A stretch of DNA of 64,000 nt from Dyadobacter tibetensis Y620-1 (GTDB taxonomy: Bacteria; Bacteroidota; Bacteroidia; Cytophagales; Spirosomataceae): positions 186,001 to 250,000 of the forward strand of contig NZ_AZQN01000007.1 of NCBI RefSeq assembly GCF_000566685.1. The letters are read 5' to 3'. Shown piece after piece: positions 44,833-55,365 of the stretch. The notes beneath the pieces were generated by a model. It saw only the letters and a list, made by a program, of their open reading frames with translations. It was not told the origin of the DNA and did not search any database. How positions within the stretch are numbered: position 1 is the stretch's first letter; each line of letters starts with the position of its first letter. Both the position numbers and the translations under genes were made by a program.

Positions 44833-47391
44833 ATGGAAAAATGGTTCAACAAGTCGGTAGAAGAAGCCCTAGAGGCCTTGCATAGTCAGGAAAACGGTTT
44901 AACATCCGAGGTAATTGCGGGCCTTCAGCAACAGTATGGGAAAAATGAGTTACAGGCGTCGAAGCAAAAATCTAAACTGGCGCTTTTCTTAGGACAGTTT
45001 AAGGATGTGATGATCATCATTCTGATCGGCGCCGCCATCATTTCTTTTGCCGTGGGCGAACATACCGATGCGTATGTGATTTTATTCATCATCTTTGGCA
45101 ATGCTATTCTGGGTTTCGTCCAGGAAAACAAGGCTGAAGAGTCTATCCGGAAGCTACAGCAAATGGGTGCCCAACATGCTTTGGTACTTCGGGATGGCAA
45201 ACCGCAGAAGATAGAGTCCCAAGAACTGGTACCCGGCGATGTCGTCCTGCTGGAAGCCGGAAACATGGTCCCTGCCGACGGGCGACTAATAGAGATCAGC
45301 GCACTGAAAACCGAAGAAGCGGTGTTGACCGGTGAAAGTCATTCCATAGAAAAGCAGACCTCCCCCCTCACAGAGCTGGATCTTCCTCTGGGAGATCAGA
45401 CCAATATGGTGTTCAAAGGCACTGGCATCTCCAATGGTAGTGCAAAAATGCTCGTCACCAGCACAGGCATGCAAACAGAAATGGGGAACATCGCCAAAAT
45501 GCTGGAAGGCGAATCTCAGAAGACACCCCTGCAAAAGAGGCTAGCAGTCTTCAGTAAGCAGTTGGTTGTGATTGTCTTGATCATTGGCGTTCTGGTGTTC
45601 CTCTATGGCTGGTGGCGGGGCGAACCTCTTCTCAACTTATTTCTGACTGCTCTGTCTCTGACGGTGGCGGCGCTGCCAGAAGCGCTCCCTGCCGTCATCA
45701 CCATCTCCCTGGCCAACGGTGCGGCTCGGATGGTCCGACAGAATGCACTGGTTAGAAGGCTGCCAGCCGTCGAAACGCTAGGGTCTGTTTCCTATATATG
45801 CACCGACAAAACGGGAACATTAACCAAGAACAGCATGACGGTCGAAAAACGGTCTTGCGAGTCCGAACAGGACACGTTGATGCTCCAGGCTTTTATGCTC
45901 AACAACGAAGTAAGGGTCGACAAAGACCAATCGCTTCTGGGCGACTCTACCGAGGTGGCTCTGGTACGCTATGCGCTGGAACAGGGCCTAACACAGGAAA
46001 AGTCGGAGCAAGAACTTCCGCTGATAGACAAATTACCTTTCGATTCGGAGAGGATGAGAATGAGCACCTTGCATCAAAAAGGAGATCAGTATATATTATT
46101 AATCAAAGGAGCCCCGGCCAGGATCGCCGAGGTGCTGCGTACTAATTACCAGGAAAAGAAAGAAGTGTGGCTCGACGAAAACAGAGACTGGGCTGGGCAG
46201 GGGCTTAGAGTTTTGTTTCTGGCCTACAAGATCCTCGATGAAAAACCCGCGCAGATCACCGCTGAAATGGAAAAAGATCTGGATTTCCTAGGGATGGTTG
46301 GCATGATCGACCCGCCGCGGGAGGAGGTCCAGGAGGCCATTGCCGAATGTAACTCTGCCGGAATAAAAACGGTGATGATCACCGGGGACCAACCCCTTAC
46401 GGCCTTTGCCATCGCCAAAAGACTGGGCATGTCCATAGAAGATCCTTCGGAGACCCTTACGGGCAAAGAGCTTGCCAAGCTCACCCAGGAAGAACTATCG
46501 GACAGGGTATTGCATACGACCGTTTACGCCAGGGTGTCTCCTGAGCAAAAGCTCAACATTGTCAAAACACTTCAAGAGCAAAACCAGGTGGTGTCGATGA
46601 CGGGCGACGGAGTCAACGACGCCCCTTCGCTAAAGCAAGCTGATATAGGGGTCGCCATGGGCATAACGGGTTCAGACGTGGCCAAGGAATCGGCTGAGAT
46701 GATCCTACAGGACGACAATTTCGCAACCATCGTCAAGGCCGTCAAAGAAGGGCGTAGGATCTACGATAATATTCGAAAATTCATTCTATACGTACTTTCC
46801 TGCAATTTAAGCGAAATCTTGATCATCTTTTTTGCCCCCATTATAGGACTGGCCATACCATTACTGCCTATCCATATCCTGTGGATCAACCTGGTCACAG
46901 ACGGCCTGCCGGGTATCGCCCTTGCGAATGAACCAGCAGAAAAGAATATCATGAAAAAACCACCAAGGCCCGCCAAAGAGGGACTCTTTGCGGGGAATAT
47001 GGTATTTAAAATTCTGAGCACCGGCATCATCATGACTGTAGGAGCCTTTATTTTACAGATTATCGCGGCACAGAGAGGGTATGATATGGACACCCAACAC
47101 AGTATGGTTTTCAGCTATCTCTGTCTGGTGCAGCTAGGCAACGCCCTGTCAGTTCGCAGTGAGAGCGGGAGTATTTTGACTACAAACCCATTCCGTAATC
47201 CATTCTTACTCGTCACCATCCTGCTTACCGGAGGTTTGCAATTCCTTTTGATTTACTTTCCGCCCCTTCAGCCCATATTCAAGACCAGTGCCCTAGGACA
47301 AGAAGCACTGACCTTAACCCTTGCATTGACGCTGGGAAGTATCGTAGTTGTTGAAATCCTAAAAGGCATCATCAAAGCCGTCAAATCCTAA
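44833..47391 (+). CDS. P-type Ca2+-transporting ATPase (type II)
   Basis: An 852-residue cation pump. Order: N-terminal cation-ATPase domain, actuator loop with LTGES, M4 PEALP, phosphorylation site DKTGTLT (Asp325), nucleotide domain with KGAP, hinge TGDGVNDAPSLKQADIGVAM, and C-terminal helices with NLVTDGLPGIALANEP. PEALP in M4 and N-x-x-TDG in M6 are typical of SERCA/PMCA-like Ca2+ pumps; Mn2+ is an alternative. It probably extrudes Ca2+ across the inner membrane. Its GC-richer, intact coding marks the return to chromosomal DNA after the accessory region. Confidence 0.93.
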   Translation: MEKWFNKSVEEALEALHSQENGLTSEVIAGLQQQYGKNELQASKQKSKLALFLGQFKDVMIIILIGAAIISFAVGEHTDAYVILFIIFGNAILGFVQENKAEESIRKLQQMGAQHALVLRDGKPQKIESQELVPGDVVLLEAGNMVPADGRLIEISALKTEEAVLTGESHSIEKQTSPLTELDLPLGDQTNMVFKGTGISNGSAKMLVTSTGMQTEMGNIAKMLEGESQKTPLQKRLAVFSKQLVVIVLIIGVLVFLYGWWRGEPLLNLFLTALSLTVAALPEALPAVITISLANGAARMVRQNALVRRLPAVETLGSVSYICTDKTGTLTKNSMTVEKRSCESEQDTLMLQAFMLNNEVRVDKDQSLLGDSTEVALVRYALEQGLTQEKSEQELPLIDKLPFDSERMRMSTLHQKGDQYILLIKGAPARIAEVLRTNYQEKKEVWLDENRDWAGQGLRVLFLAYKILDEKPAQITAEMEKDLDFLGMVGMIDPPREEVQEAIAECNSAGIKTVMITGDQPLTAFAIAKRLGMSIEDPSETLTGKELAKLTQEELSDRVLHTTVYARVSPEQKLNIVKTLQEQNQVVSMTGDGVNDAPSLKQADIGVAMGITGSDVAKESAEMILQDDNFATIVKAVKEGRRIYDNIRKFILYVLSCNLSEILIIFFAPIIGLAIPLLPIHILWINLVTDGLPGIALANEPAEKNIMKKPPRPAKEGLFAGNMVFKILSTGIIMTVGAFILQIIAAQRGYDMDTQHSMVFSYLCLVQLGNALSVRSESGSILTTNPFRNPFLLVTILLTGGLQFLLIYFPPLQPIFKTSALGQEALTLTLALTLGSIVVVEILKGIIKAVKS

Positions 47392-47747
47392 CCAAAGCCC
47401 TTATCTGCTTTCGGCTAATATGATTGTCAAATCCGGTTATATAGAAAACAAGTTAACCATTTGTATTTAGTACAGCGGGAGAGGCTAAACGCCACCCCGT
47501 GCACGAATGGCCTGGGCCTTATACCAAGACCCATCATTCGCTTTGTAGGCCTAAAGAGCATAGTAGGCGGAGGATCAGTGTGACAAAATAATTAAATAGT
47601 ATTGCTACAGTAATTCCAATAGTCCGGCTGCTTTTAGCGTGTAATCTTACCGGGCTCCTCGGATATGGAACGTGGGGCTCTTTGGCCATATTCTGATCAC
47701 TGAGGCATAAATACTATTTTTAACATAAAAAGTCACCGAATAAAAAA
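47392..47747. other. Intergenic stretch, no gene seen
   Basis: 356 bases between the ATPase and sugar-transporter genes. No convincing promoter match, hairpin terminator or RNA was recognised. Confidence 0.5.
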
Positions 47748-49049
47748 ATGCAAAATACAGAAAAAGTCCCTGTAGTGCCCAAGGCAGTAATCCTACCCTT
47801 TATCATCATCACTTCCTTATTTGCCCTTTGGGGATTTGCCAATGACATCACCAATCCGATGGTCGCAGCCTTTGGCACCGTTATGGAAATTTCAACTGCC
47901 AAGGCAGCATTGGTTCAACTGGCCTTCTATGGTGGATATGGAACCATGGCCATTCCTGCGGCCTTATTTATAAGAAAGTACAGCTATAAAAGTAGCATCA
48001 TTCTAGGATTGACACTCTATGCTATTGGTGCATTATTATTCTATCCTGCTGCACAGTTTGAAGTGTTCGGGTTTTTCTTAGGCTCCCTATATATACTCAC
48101 GTTTGGATTGGCTTTTTTAGAAACCACGGCCAATCCGTTTATTTTATCCATGGGCGATGAACGAACCGCTACACAACGCCTTAACCTTGCGCAGGCTTTT
48201 AATCCTATTGGTTCATTATTAGGCATGTTTGTGGCGTCCAAGTTCATCTTGATCAGCCTAGATTCCGATAAGCGAAATGAAGCAGGAGAATTGATTTTCA
48301 CTTCTTTATCAGAAGCAGAAAAGGCCATTATCCGTACACATGATCTGGCAGTAATCAGGAATCCCTATGTGATACTTGGTTTTGTGGTCGTTGCAATGCT
48401 GGTCATAATTGCACTCGTAAAGATGCCGGAAAGGAAAGTAGACGAGAAGCAATCGAGTGTCCTCTCCTCATTTAGCAATTTGTGGAACAATGGCAAGTAC
48501 AAAGAGGGAGTCATGGCCCAGCTATTCTATGTGGCAGCGCAAATTATGTGCTGGACCTTTATCATTCAGTACGCAGAAAACCTTGGCATTTCTAAGGCAG
48601 AGGCACAGAATTATAACATTATAGCCATGGCTATATTTCTGTCCAGTCGTTTCGTCAGTACCTTTATGATGCGTTATGTAAATGCGCGACAACTACTGAT
48701 GTTCTTTGCACTGGGCGCCATGTGTACTACGGCCGGGGTCATACTTATTGACGGAATTCTAGGCTTATACATGCTGATTGCCACCTCTGCCTTTATGTCT
48801 CTGATGTTCCCGACGATTTATGGCATAGCCCTGCACGGCCTAGCCAGCGACGATACTGCCCTGGGTGCAGCTGGACTCGTAATGGCCATAGTTGGAGGGG
48901 CTCTTATGCCCATATTACAGGGACTTATCATCGATATGGAATCGGTAGGGCCATTTTCGGGGGTTAATTTCTCCTTTATTCTTCCATTCCTATGTTTTTG
49001 CTATATCGCCCTTTATGGATACAGAGCCTATAAGGTATACCGGTATTAG
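47748..49049 (+). CDS. FucP-family sugar:H+ symporter (MFS)
   Basis: A 433-residue inner-membrane carrier with ~12 helices. FucP/GluP-type signatures: LFALWGFANDITNPMV in helix 1, GGYGTMAIPAALFIRK in helix 2, LAFLETTANPFILSMG in helix 4 and ARLNLAQAFNPIGSL-like RLNLAQAFNPIGSLLG. These carriers import L-fucose, glucose, galactose or N-acetylglucosamine. The GH10 xylanase gene begins ~80 bases downstream on the same strand, so a role in taking up sugars released from plant glycans is possible. Confidence 0.92.
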   Translation: MQNTEKVPVVPKAVILPFIIITSLFALWGFANDITNPMVAAFGTVMEISTAKAALVQLAFYGGYGTMAIPAALFIRKYSYKSSIILGLTLYAIGALLFYPAAQFEVFGFFLGSLYILTFGLAFLETTANPFILSMGDERTATQRLNLAQAFNPIGSLLGMFVASKFILISLDSDKRNEAGELIFTSLSEAEKAIIRTHDLAVIRNPYVILGFVVVAMLVIIALVKMPERKVDEKQSSVLSSFSNLWNNGKYKEGVMAQLFYVAAQIMCWTFIIQYAENLGISKAEAQNYNIIAMAIFLSSRFVSTFMMRYVNARQLLMFFALGAMCTTAGVILIDGILGLYMLIATSAFMSLMFPTIYGIALHGLASDDTALGAAGLVMAIVGGALMPILQGLIIDMESVGPFSGVNFSFILPFLCFCYIALYGYRAYKVYRY

Positions 49050-49127
49050 GGAAGGATAGGTTTTAAATAGTCTCAAGGATGGCTACTAAATATTAATTCC
49101 TGAAATATACATTATCCAAAATTCTAT

Positions 49128-50240
49128 ATGCAACTTCTGAAATTAGCGTCTGTAACCGCCATTACCCTATATTCGCTGTATGCTTATCCTTGTTTTGGAC
49201 AAGTTTCAGGGCCCAGTCTTAAAACAGCATTTCAGCAAGACTTCCTAATCGGAACAGCGCTGAACGGAAGACAGATTTCGGAAAGAAACGAAAAAGAAAC
49301 GCAGCTAATCATTAGGGAATACAATGCGATAACCCCGGAAAACGTAATGAAATCGGGTCCTATACATCCAGAGCCGAATCTGTTCAATTTCGAAGCCTCG
49401 GATCGGTACGTTGCTTTCGGGGTCAAGCATGGGATGTATATTGTAGGTCACACCCTGATCTGGCATTCTCAGTTACCTTCGTATGTTCAGCATATAAGAA
49501 ATGCCGATTCCCTCTCTCATTTTATGAAGGGACATATAGAAACGGTGGCAGGACGATATGCTGGTAAAATTAAAAGCTGGGATGTACTCAACGAAGCGTT
49601 GGAAGAAGATGGTAGCCTTCGTAAATCTATCTTCCTCCAACTTTTAGGAGAAGACTATATAGCTAAAGCCTTTGAGTGGGCCGCCCAGGCCGACCCGGGG
49701 GCTGAACTATATTATAACGATTATGGAATTGAGCGACCTGAAAAAAGAAAGGGAGCCATTAAACTAATTAAGAGCTTACAAGCTAAGGGTCTGAGAATAG
49801 ACGGAGTTGGGATTCAGGGACATTGGGGGCTTAATGGCAACAATCTATATGATATCGAAAATTCAATAATAGAATTTTCCAGACTAGGTATAAAAGTAGC
49901 TTTTACCGAATTAGATATATCGGTACTTCCCCACCCCAGTGGTGTAACGACCGCAGACATCAGTCAAAACTATGCCCAGGATCCTAAAATGAACCCATAC
50001 CGGGAGGGACTCCCCCAAGCGATTCAAATGGCACAGGCCAAGCGTTATGAAGATATTTTCAAAATCTTCATAAAACATAAGGAAAAAATAAGCCGGGTTA
50101 CCTTTTGGGGCGCACATGACGGACAATCCTGGTTAAATGGTTGGCCCATAAAAAACAGAACCAACTACCCCCTACTCCACGACAGAGATCTGATGCCTAA
50201 GCCCGCTTATACTAGCATTTTAAATCTCAAAACGAAATAA
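49128..50240 (+). CDS. Secreted GH10 endo-1,4-beta-xylanase
   Basis: A 370-residue glycoside hydrolase with an N-terminal signal peptide (MQLLKLASVTAITLYSLYAYP, cleaved near CFG/Q). GH10 landmarks are YNAITPENVMKSG, VGHTLIWHSQLPS, the acid/base Glu156 in WDVLNEAL, the nucleophile Glu261 in FTELDIS, and VTFWGAHDGQSWLNGWP. It cleaves internal xylan bonds in the periplasm or at the surface. No carbohydrate-binding module or T9SS tail is present. The gene ends 20 bases from the convergent response regulator. Confidence 0.95.
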   Translation: MQLLKLASVTAITLYSLYAYPCFGQVSGPSLKTAFQQDFLIGTALNGRQISERNEKETQLIIREYNAITPENVMKSGPIHPEPNLFNFEASDRYVAFGVKHGMYIVGHTLIWHSQLPSYVQHIRNADSLSHFMKGHIETVAGRYAGKIKSWDVLNEALEEDGSLRKSIFLQLLGEDYIAKAFEWAAQADPGAELYYNDYGIERPEKRKGAIKLIKSLQAKGLRIDGVGIQGHWGLNGNNLYDIENSIIEFSRLGIKVAFTELDISVLPHPSGVTTADISQNYAQDPKMNPYREGLPQAIQMAQAKRYEDIFKIFIKHKEKISRVTFWGAHDGQSWLNGWPIKNRTNYPLLHDRDLMPKPAYTSILNLKTK

Positions 50241-50260
50241 AACAGCGGGATTTCTTCACT

Positions 50261-50965
50261 CTAGCATTCATATCTCTCTCTGAAATGATCAGCGAACTTC
50301 TCTCCTACAGGAATTTCGGTTGATCCAACGAAGAGTTTTGATCTTAGAGAGGAGGTTATTTTATCCAGAGAAACGATAAAGGAATTATGGACTCTACAGA
50401 ACCTGGAAGAGGATAATTCGGATTCCATTTTCTTTAAATTCATTCTTGTCAATATGGGCGACGATTGCCCCTTGACATAAATTTTGACGTAGTCCTTCAT
50501 CCCTTCAATATATAATATCTGATCGTGAGCTATCCTCACCTTCTGATACTGGGTATTGACAGATAAGTAGGAAACGGGTCCGGTTTCTACCTGTAGTCTT
50601 TTCAAATTAAACAGGTTTCTTGCTCTTTCCGCCGCTTGCTTAAAACGAGAAAATGGGATAGGTTTGAGTAGATAATCTACCACATCCAGCTCAAAGCCAT
50701 CCATGGCGTATTGTTCATAAGCGGTGGTGAGGATAATCATGGGATAGGTATCCAGCGATTTTAAAAATTGAATGCCCGTAACGGTGGGCATTTGTATGTC
50801 TAAGAAAATCAGGTCTACTTCCCCTTCTTGTATGCTTTCTCTGGCCCCGTCGGGATGGGGGTAGGCGCCGACAAAATCCAGAAAATCAATCCTCTGTATG
50901 TCCTCGCTGATCATTTCTAAAGCAAAGGGTTCGTCATCAATTGCAATACATTTAATTTTATCCAC
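50261..50965 (-). CDS. LytTR-family response regulator
   Basis: A 234-residue regulator: receiver domain with acidic pocket Asp10-Asp11 and phospho-acceptor Asp56 (LIFLDIQMP), then a LytTR DNA-binding domain (ILYIEGMKDYVKIYVKGQS, FCRVHNSFIVSLDKI). Start codon overlaps the 3' end of the kinase gene by 8 bases, so the pair is translationally coupled. The pair lies back to back with the CotH-VTC polycistron, whose transcription it may control. Confidence 0.93.
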   Translation of the reverse strand: MDKIKCIAIDDEPFALEMISEDIQRIDFLDFVGAYPHPDGARESIQEGEVDLIFLDIQMPTVTGIQFLKSLDTYPMIILTTAYEQYAMDGFELDVVDYLLKPIPFSRFKQAAERARNLFNLKRLQVETGPVSYLSVNTQYQKVRIAHDQILYIEGMKDYVKIYVKGQSSPILTRMNLKKMESELSSSRFCRVHNSFIVSLDKITSSLRSKLFVGSTEIPVGEKFADHFRERYEC

Positions 50966-52049
50966 GGCGAAATTGAAGGCTTAGTTGTACACTATAAATC
51001 CCTTCGACATCTGTTATACGAAGGTCATGACTGCTAGGATAGTAAAGGTGAAGTCTTTTTCTGACATTGGCAATTCCCACACCCGATGCATCGCTATCCA
51101 CCTTTCTGCTCTGGGCGAAAATATCATTTTCACAACGGAACATAAGCCCAGTATCTGAAACGATAATTTCGATCTGTATTAATGAGGGTTCATGCGCATG
51201 TACACCATATTTGAAAGCGTTTTCAACGAAAGGAATAAAGAGAAGGGGTTCAATATTTTGCGAATGATAATTGCCCGAATAACTAAACTGCACCGTGGTA
51301 TGATTTTGCAGTCTCATCCTTTGCAAGTTGATATACCGTTGCAAATGCTCGATTTCTTTAAGCAACGGTACAAATTCATCGTTGACCTGGTAAATCATAT
51401 AGCGAAGCAGCTGCGCTAGTTCAATGACGGCTTCTTCCGTTTTATCGGATTTCTTTCTGGCCAGGTACCTTATATTATTGAGCGTATTAAAGAGGAAATG
51501 GGGACTGATCTGCAGCTTCAGTACGGACAGTTCAGCTTTTACTTTCTCAAACTCGACTTGTTGTCTTATCTCTTTTTCCCGAAGTCGCTCTCTCAGCAAT
51601 ACCATCATCGAACTAGAGAGTATGGTAACCATAAAGGTAATCAGATTGCCCACGATTTGTGGAGCCCCTCCAAAACGGTCCGCTCCCGGCCGAGGCGGGG
51701 GGGGAGGGCCCGAAAAATCGGCAGGCCCCATACGAAAGCGTGGAGGAAGGGTGTTTTGGCCATAATGCATAATGCTCGAATCGAAAATCATAAAGCCTAG
51801 CAATAGTCCTGTAAGGATAAAAATAAACTCTCCCACCCTCTTTTGTTCTAACAAGCGCGGTGTCAGAACACGTAGATTAAAGTAAAAAATACCTGCAAGA
51901 AGTAAATTGACAGTAATTTTTGCCGCCACTAACTGTCGCTGCTGAGGATATTGAAGGGATTCGTAAATCGAAAAAGGAGACAATAGAAAAGGGGATAAAA
52001 GAAAAATCATCACCCCCAATAGCACCGCATAACGTTCCAAATACTTCAT
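50958..52049 (-). CDS. LytS-like sensor histidine kinase
   Basis: A 363-residue inner-membrane kinase with four predicted helices in the first ~165 residues. A Pro/Gly-rich loop (FSGPPPPPRPGADRFGGAP) lies between helices 3 and 4, probably exposed to the periplasm. A short coiled coil precedes the His-kinase domain with the phospho-acceptor His in LQISPHFLFNTLNNI, followed by an HATPase region (FIPFVENAFKYGVHAHEPS, DASGVGIANVRKRL). Partner of the LytTR regulator. A TACTTTTG match to the -7 box lies ~22 bases upstream, without a matching -33 TTG. Confidence 0.92.
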   Translation of the reverse strand: MKYLERYAVLLGVMIFLLSPFLLSPFSIYESLQYPQQRQLVAAKITVNLLLAGIFYFNLRVLTPRLLEQKRVGEFIFILTGLLLGFMIFDSSIMHYGQNTLPPRFRMGPADFSGPPPPPRPGADRFGGAPQIVGNLITFMVTILSSSMMVLLRERLREKEIRQQVEFEKVKAELSVLKLQISPHFLFNTLNNIRYLARKKSDKTEEAVIELAQLLRYMIYQVNDEFVPLLKEIEHLQRYINLQRMRLQNHTTVQFSYSGNYHSQNIEPLLFIPFVENAFKYGVHAHEPSLIQIEIIVSDTGLMFRCENDIFAQSRKVDSDASGVGIANVRKRLHLYYPSSHDLRITDVEGIYSVQLSLQFRRG

Positions 52050-52284
52050 AGCTTAAGTTTGGTTTCAGGTCAAAAGTATTTCATTTTTAATGAATCATTG
52101 ACATGTGTAGATACTCTTTAGGAATGTGTCGACGGATAAGAAATTCTGGTTTTTACCCAAAATTTATACACAAAAGCCATATTTAGCTATTCTTATACAC
52201 AATGCACCTACCTGTCGACAACTACTCGGATTAGCCAATGATGTCCAATACCTTGGCAACATCATTTAATAACCGCCAACGAGT

Positions 52285-53760
52285 ATGCTCACCAAAACAA
52301 ATATATTATGTACCCTTTTGATATGCGGAATAGCAACACTGCTTTTTGCTCAATCTGGGTCCTCCACCATTCCCGAACCCAATTACCAACAAGTTTTTCC
52401 AAAAGGGGAAATTAATACAATCAAAGTTAAGATATCCCCTGAGGATTGGGAATCAATGCAGGAAGATATGGTTAGTCATTTCGGAGATTTTGGCTCTGGT
52501 AATAGGTTCGCCGGAGAGCGTTCAGACTCACCTTCTCAACCCAGAAGCCGCAACTTCCCTCCGCCTCCTCCAATGGGAATGCAGCCAGATTTAACCATCG
52601 GGAAACCAAGGGCATCAAAAGACTTTGACCCAGACTATATTGCAGTGGATATAGATTTCAATGGCAAGCTAATGGAAGAGGTAGGTTTTCGCCTCAAAGG
52701 GAACTCGAGCCTTTCCAACTCCTGGCTAGCTGGAACTTATAAGTTACCATTTCGACTAAACTTCAAAAAATACGAAAAGCAGTCATTATATGGTTTCCAG
52801 GAGCTCTCATTCTCACCAGCCTTCAAGGACCCTTCATTGATTAGAGAGAAAATAGCCTATGACCTTTTCAGGGAGGCTGGTGTGCCCTCGCCTCAGACAT
52901 CGTTTTGTAAGGTATTTATCGATTTCGGAGAAGGATCGCAGTACTACGGACTATATACCCTAATAGAAGTAGTTGACGATACCATGATCAAATCTCAGTT
53001 CGGAACAGACCAAGGTAATATCTATAAACCTGAATCTACCTTCTCCGACTTTGCTCCCAAAGATTTTGAAAAGAAAAACAATAAACAGTCGGCAGACTGG
53101 AAGGACGTAGAAACAACGATAGACATACTGAATCATTCAATCAGAAAATCGGATCCTGCATTATGGCGAAAAAAATTGGAATCAGTCTTTAATATGGACG
53201 TATTCATGCGTTGGCTGGCGATGAATACCTTACTTTCCTCTTGGGACTCTTATGGGAACGTTCCGCATAATTATTACCTCTATCATGCTCCCGATCAAAA
53301 ACTTACCTGGATTCCTTGGGATCAGAACGAGGTTATGAATATTAGTAATAAGGAACAGAAAGCAGAAAAAGCCTTATCAGAAGACAATCCAGACCACTCC
53401 GTGCGCCCTAACGGACCGCGAACCAGACCTATGCTCTCCCAGGAAGGGATAGACCTTACCCTGAAGACGGTTGGAAAACCGTGGTCGCTTATTACTGCAG
53501 TGGCCGAAGATCCAGTTTATTATGCCCTCTATATAAAATATGTCAAGCAATTTTCATCTACCTATTTTTCACCTGAACGAATGGACACCATTATAGATCA
53601 ACGTTCACAGCTGATCGAGCAGGCTGTAGCCCAGGAACGGAGCCCATTTACCCAGCTAAGCAGCTATCAATCCTTCCTTCAAGAGATAGATGCCTTGAAA
53701 CTTCATGTGAGGCAGCGGGTTCAGGCAACAGAAATTCTGACTTCCAGCTCGTCGCATTGA
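52285..53760 (+). CDS. CotH-kinase family protein (secreted), paralogue 1
   Basis: A 491-residue protein with an N-terminal signal (MLTKTNILCTLLICGIATLL, cleavage near AQ). The CotH domain shows GFRLKGNSSLSNSW, KLPFRLNFKKYEKQSLYGFQ, LIEVVDDTMIKSQFG, GNIYKPEST and TWIPWDQNEVMN. CotH proteins are atypical secreted or spore-coat kinases that phosphorylate proteins. A Pro-rich patch (PRSRNFPPPPPMGMQP) follows the first beta strand. First gene of a five-gene run (52285-57480). Confidence 0.9.
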   Translation: MLTKTNILCTLLICGIATLLFAQSGSSTIPEPNYQQVFPKGEINTIKVKISPEDWESMQEDMVSHFGDFGSGNRFAGERSDSPSQPRSRNFPPPPPMGMQPDLTIGKPRASKDFDPDYIAVDIDFNGKLMEEVGFRLKGNSSLSNSWLAGTYKLPFRLNFKKYEKQSLYGFQELSFSPAFKDPSLIREKIAYDLFREAGVPSPQTSFCKVFIDFGEGSQYYGLYTLIEVVDDTMIKSQFGTDQGNIYKPESTFSDFAPKDFEKKNNKQSADWKDVETTIDILNHSIRKSDPALWRKKLESVFNMDVFMRWLAMNTLLSSWDSYGNVPHNYYLYHAPDQKLTWIPWDQNEVMNISNKEQKAEKALSEDNPDHSVRPNGPRTRPMLSQEGIDLTLKTVGKPWSLITAVAEDPVYYALYIKYVKQFSSTYFSPERMDTIIDQRSQLIEQAVAQERSPFTQLSSYQSFLQEIDALKLHVRQRVQATEILTSSSSH

Positions 53761-53893
53761 TCATCCTGAATATATCCCCAAATGACAAATGGTCTACACA
53801 TTCCGACTAAGTGTAGACACTTTGAATCAAAACGGATCAACTATCCGAATACCTATAAAACAACCATTTTTAACCATTAACGACACCAATCAT

Positions 53894-55360
53894 ATGTATA
53901 AAGACAACAGCTCAAAGTCACGAAGTCTATGGCTATTGTTTGTAGGGGCCCTATTTTTGAGTTCCTGCAAGGTTTCAGACCCTACCAATGTGGAGACGGA
54001 CGATCCAATCGAATTAAATGCTGACTGGACCACCGAAAGCCATAGCAACGAGGTGGATCCCGATTACGATCTTATCTTTCCCCAGGAAAGGGTAAATACG
54101 CTCGAAATCAGTATGACGGCTGCCGATTGGGCTGCCATTCAGGCCGATATGGTGGCCAAGTCTTACGGCTCCTTTGGGGTTAGCGGCGGGGGTGTCGGTG
54201 GCCCGGGAGGGGGTGGTGGAGTCGACGATTTTGGTGACGATCCAGAATATATTGAGACAACTGTTAAGTATAATGGTAAAGCCTGGACGCATGTTGGCTT
54301 CCGACTCAAAGGAAATTCCAGTCTTTCCTCCATCTGGAAGGCAGGAATATATAAATTGCCATTCAGACTCCATTTCGATAAGTTCGAAGACGATTACCCC
54401 GCCCTGAAGAACCAGCGCATGTACGGTTTTAAAGAATTGTCTATGTCGCCCGGTTTTAGCGACAATTCCCTTTTGAGGGAAAAAGTTGTAGCCGACATTT
54501 TCAGATCTGCTGGAGTTCAGGCTGCACGCACGGCTTTTTACAAGGTATATATTGACTTTGGAACTGGCAGCAAGTATTGTGGCGTCTATACCATGGTAGA
54601 GGTGATCGACGATACGATGGTAGAGGATCAGTTTGGCGAAGATGATGGAAATATTTATAAACCCGAATCCTATCTAAAGACTTTTACCCAATTGGAATTC
54701 GATAAGAAAAACAATGAGGACGAAGCCGATTATAATGATGTAAAATCATTTATTACCGCTCTGAATAGCACGATCAGGACTACCGACGCTGCCCAGTGGA
54801 GAACCAATCTGGAAAGCACTTTTGACGTCGATCATTTCTTGAAATATCTGGCGGTAAATAATACCATATCTAGCTGGGATGTGTATGGTTCTAAAGCCCA
54901 TAACTACTATCTCTACAATTCACCTACCGACCATCTCAAGTGGATACCCTGGGATCATAATATGGCTTTTACTCTTACTACCTCTTCCACAGTTACCGGT
55001 CCTGGTGGCAATGGTCCAGGAGGAAATGCTGGTGGTGGTGGAATGACCCCAGTCTCCCTAAGCATGTCAGAGGTTACCTCTACCTGGCCCCTACTACGTT
55101 ATGTCGCAGATGATCCGATATACTATGCCAAATACAAGGAATATGTGAAAAGCTTCAAAGAAGAAATATTTATTCCTGGTCAGATTAATGCTACCCTGCA
55201 GAAATATCATGACCTTATTCAACCCTATGTTACAGGAAGTGAACCGGAACAGACCAAGTACTCTAACCTGACCAATGCAAGTTCTTTCGATACGGAACTT
55301 ACCAATTTGAAGAATCATGTGATCAGCAGAAATGCGGCGGTAGAAACCTTTTTAAAATAA
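53894..55360 (+). CDS. CotH-kinase family lipoprotein, paralogue 2
   Basis: A 488-residue protein from the ATG at 53894; an earlier in-frame Met (53789) would bury the signal sequence, so it is rejected. Signal/lipobox: WLLFVGALFLSSCKVSD. It aligns along its length with paralogue 1 (GFRLKGNSSLSSIW, MVEVIDDTMVEDQFG, GNIYKPESY, WIPWDHNMAFT), with Gly-rich inserts (VSGGGVGGPGGGGGVDDF; GPGGNGPGGNAGGGGM) in place of the Pro-rich one. The tandem duplication suggests two kinases with different locations, one soluble and one membrane-tethered. Confidence 0.9.
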   Translation: MYKDNSSKSRSLWLLFVGALFLSSCKVSDPTNVETDDPIELNADWTTESHSNEVDPDYDLIFPQERVNTLEISMTAADWAAIQADMVAKSYGSFGVSGGGVGGPGGGGGVDDFGDDPEYIETTVKYNGKAWTHVGFRLKGNSSLSSIWKAGIYKLPFRLHFDKFEDDYPALKNQRMYGFKELSMSPGFSDNSLLREKVVADIFRSAGVQAARTAFYKVYIDFGTGSKYCGVYTMVEVIDDTMVEDQFGEDDGNIYKPESYLKTFTQLEFDKKNNEDEADYNDVKSFITALNSTIRTTDAAQWRTNLESTFDVDHFLKYLAVNNTISSWDVYGSKAHNYYLYNSPTDHLKWIPWDHNMAFTLTTSSTVTGPGGNGPGGNAGGGGMTPVSLSMSEVTSTWPLLRYVADDPIYYAKYKEYVKSFKEEIFIPGQINATLQKYHDLIQPYVTGSEPEQTKYSNLTNASSFDTELTNLKNHVISRNAAVETFLK

Positions 55361-55365
55361 TTGTC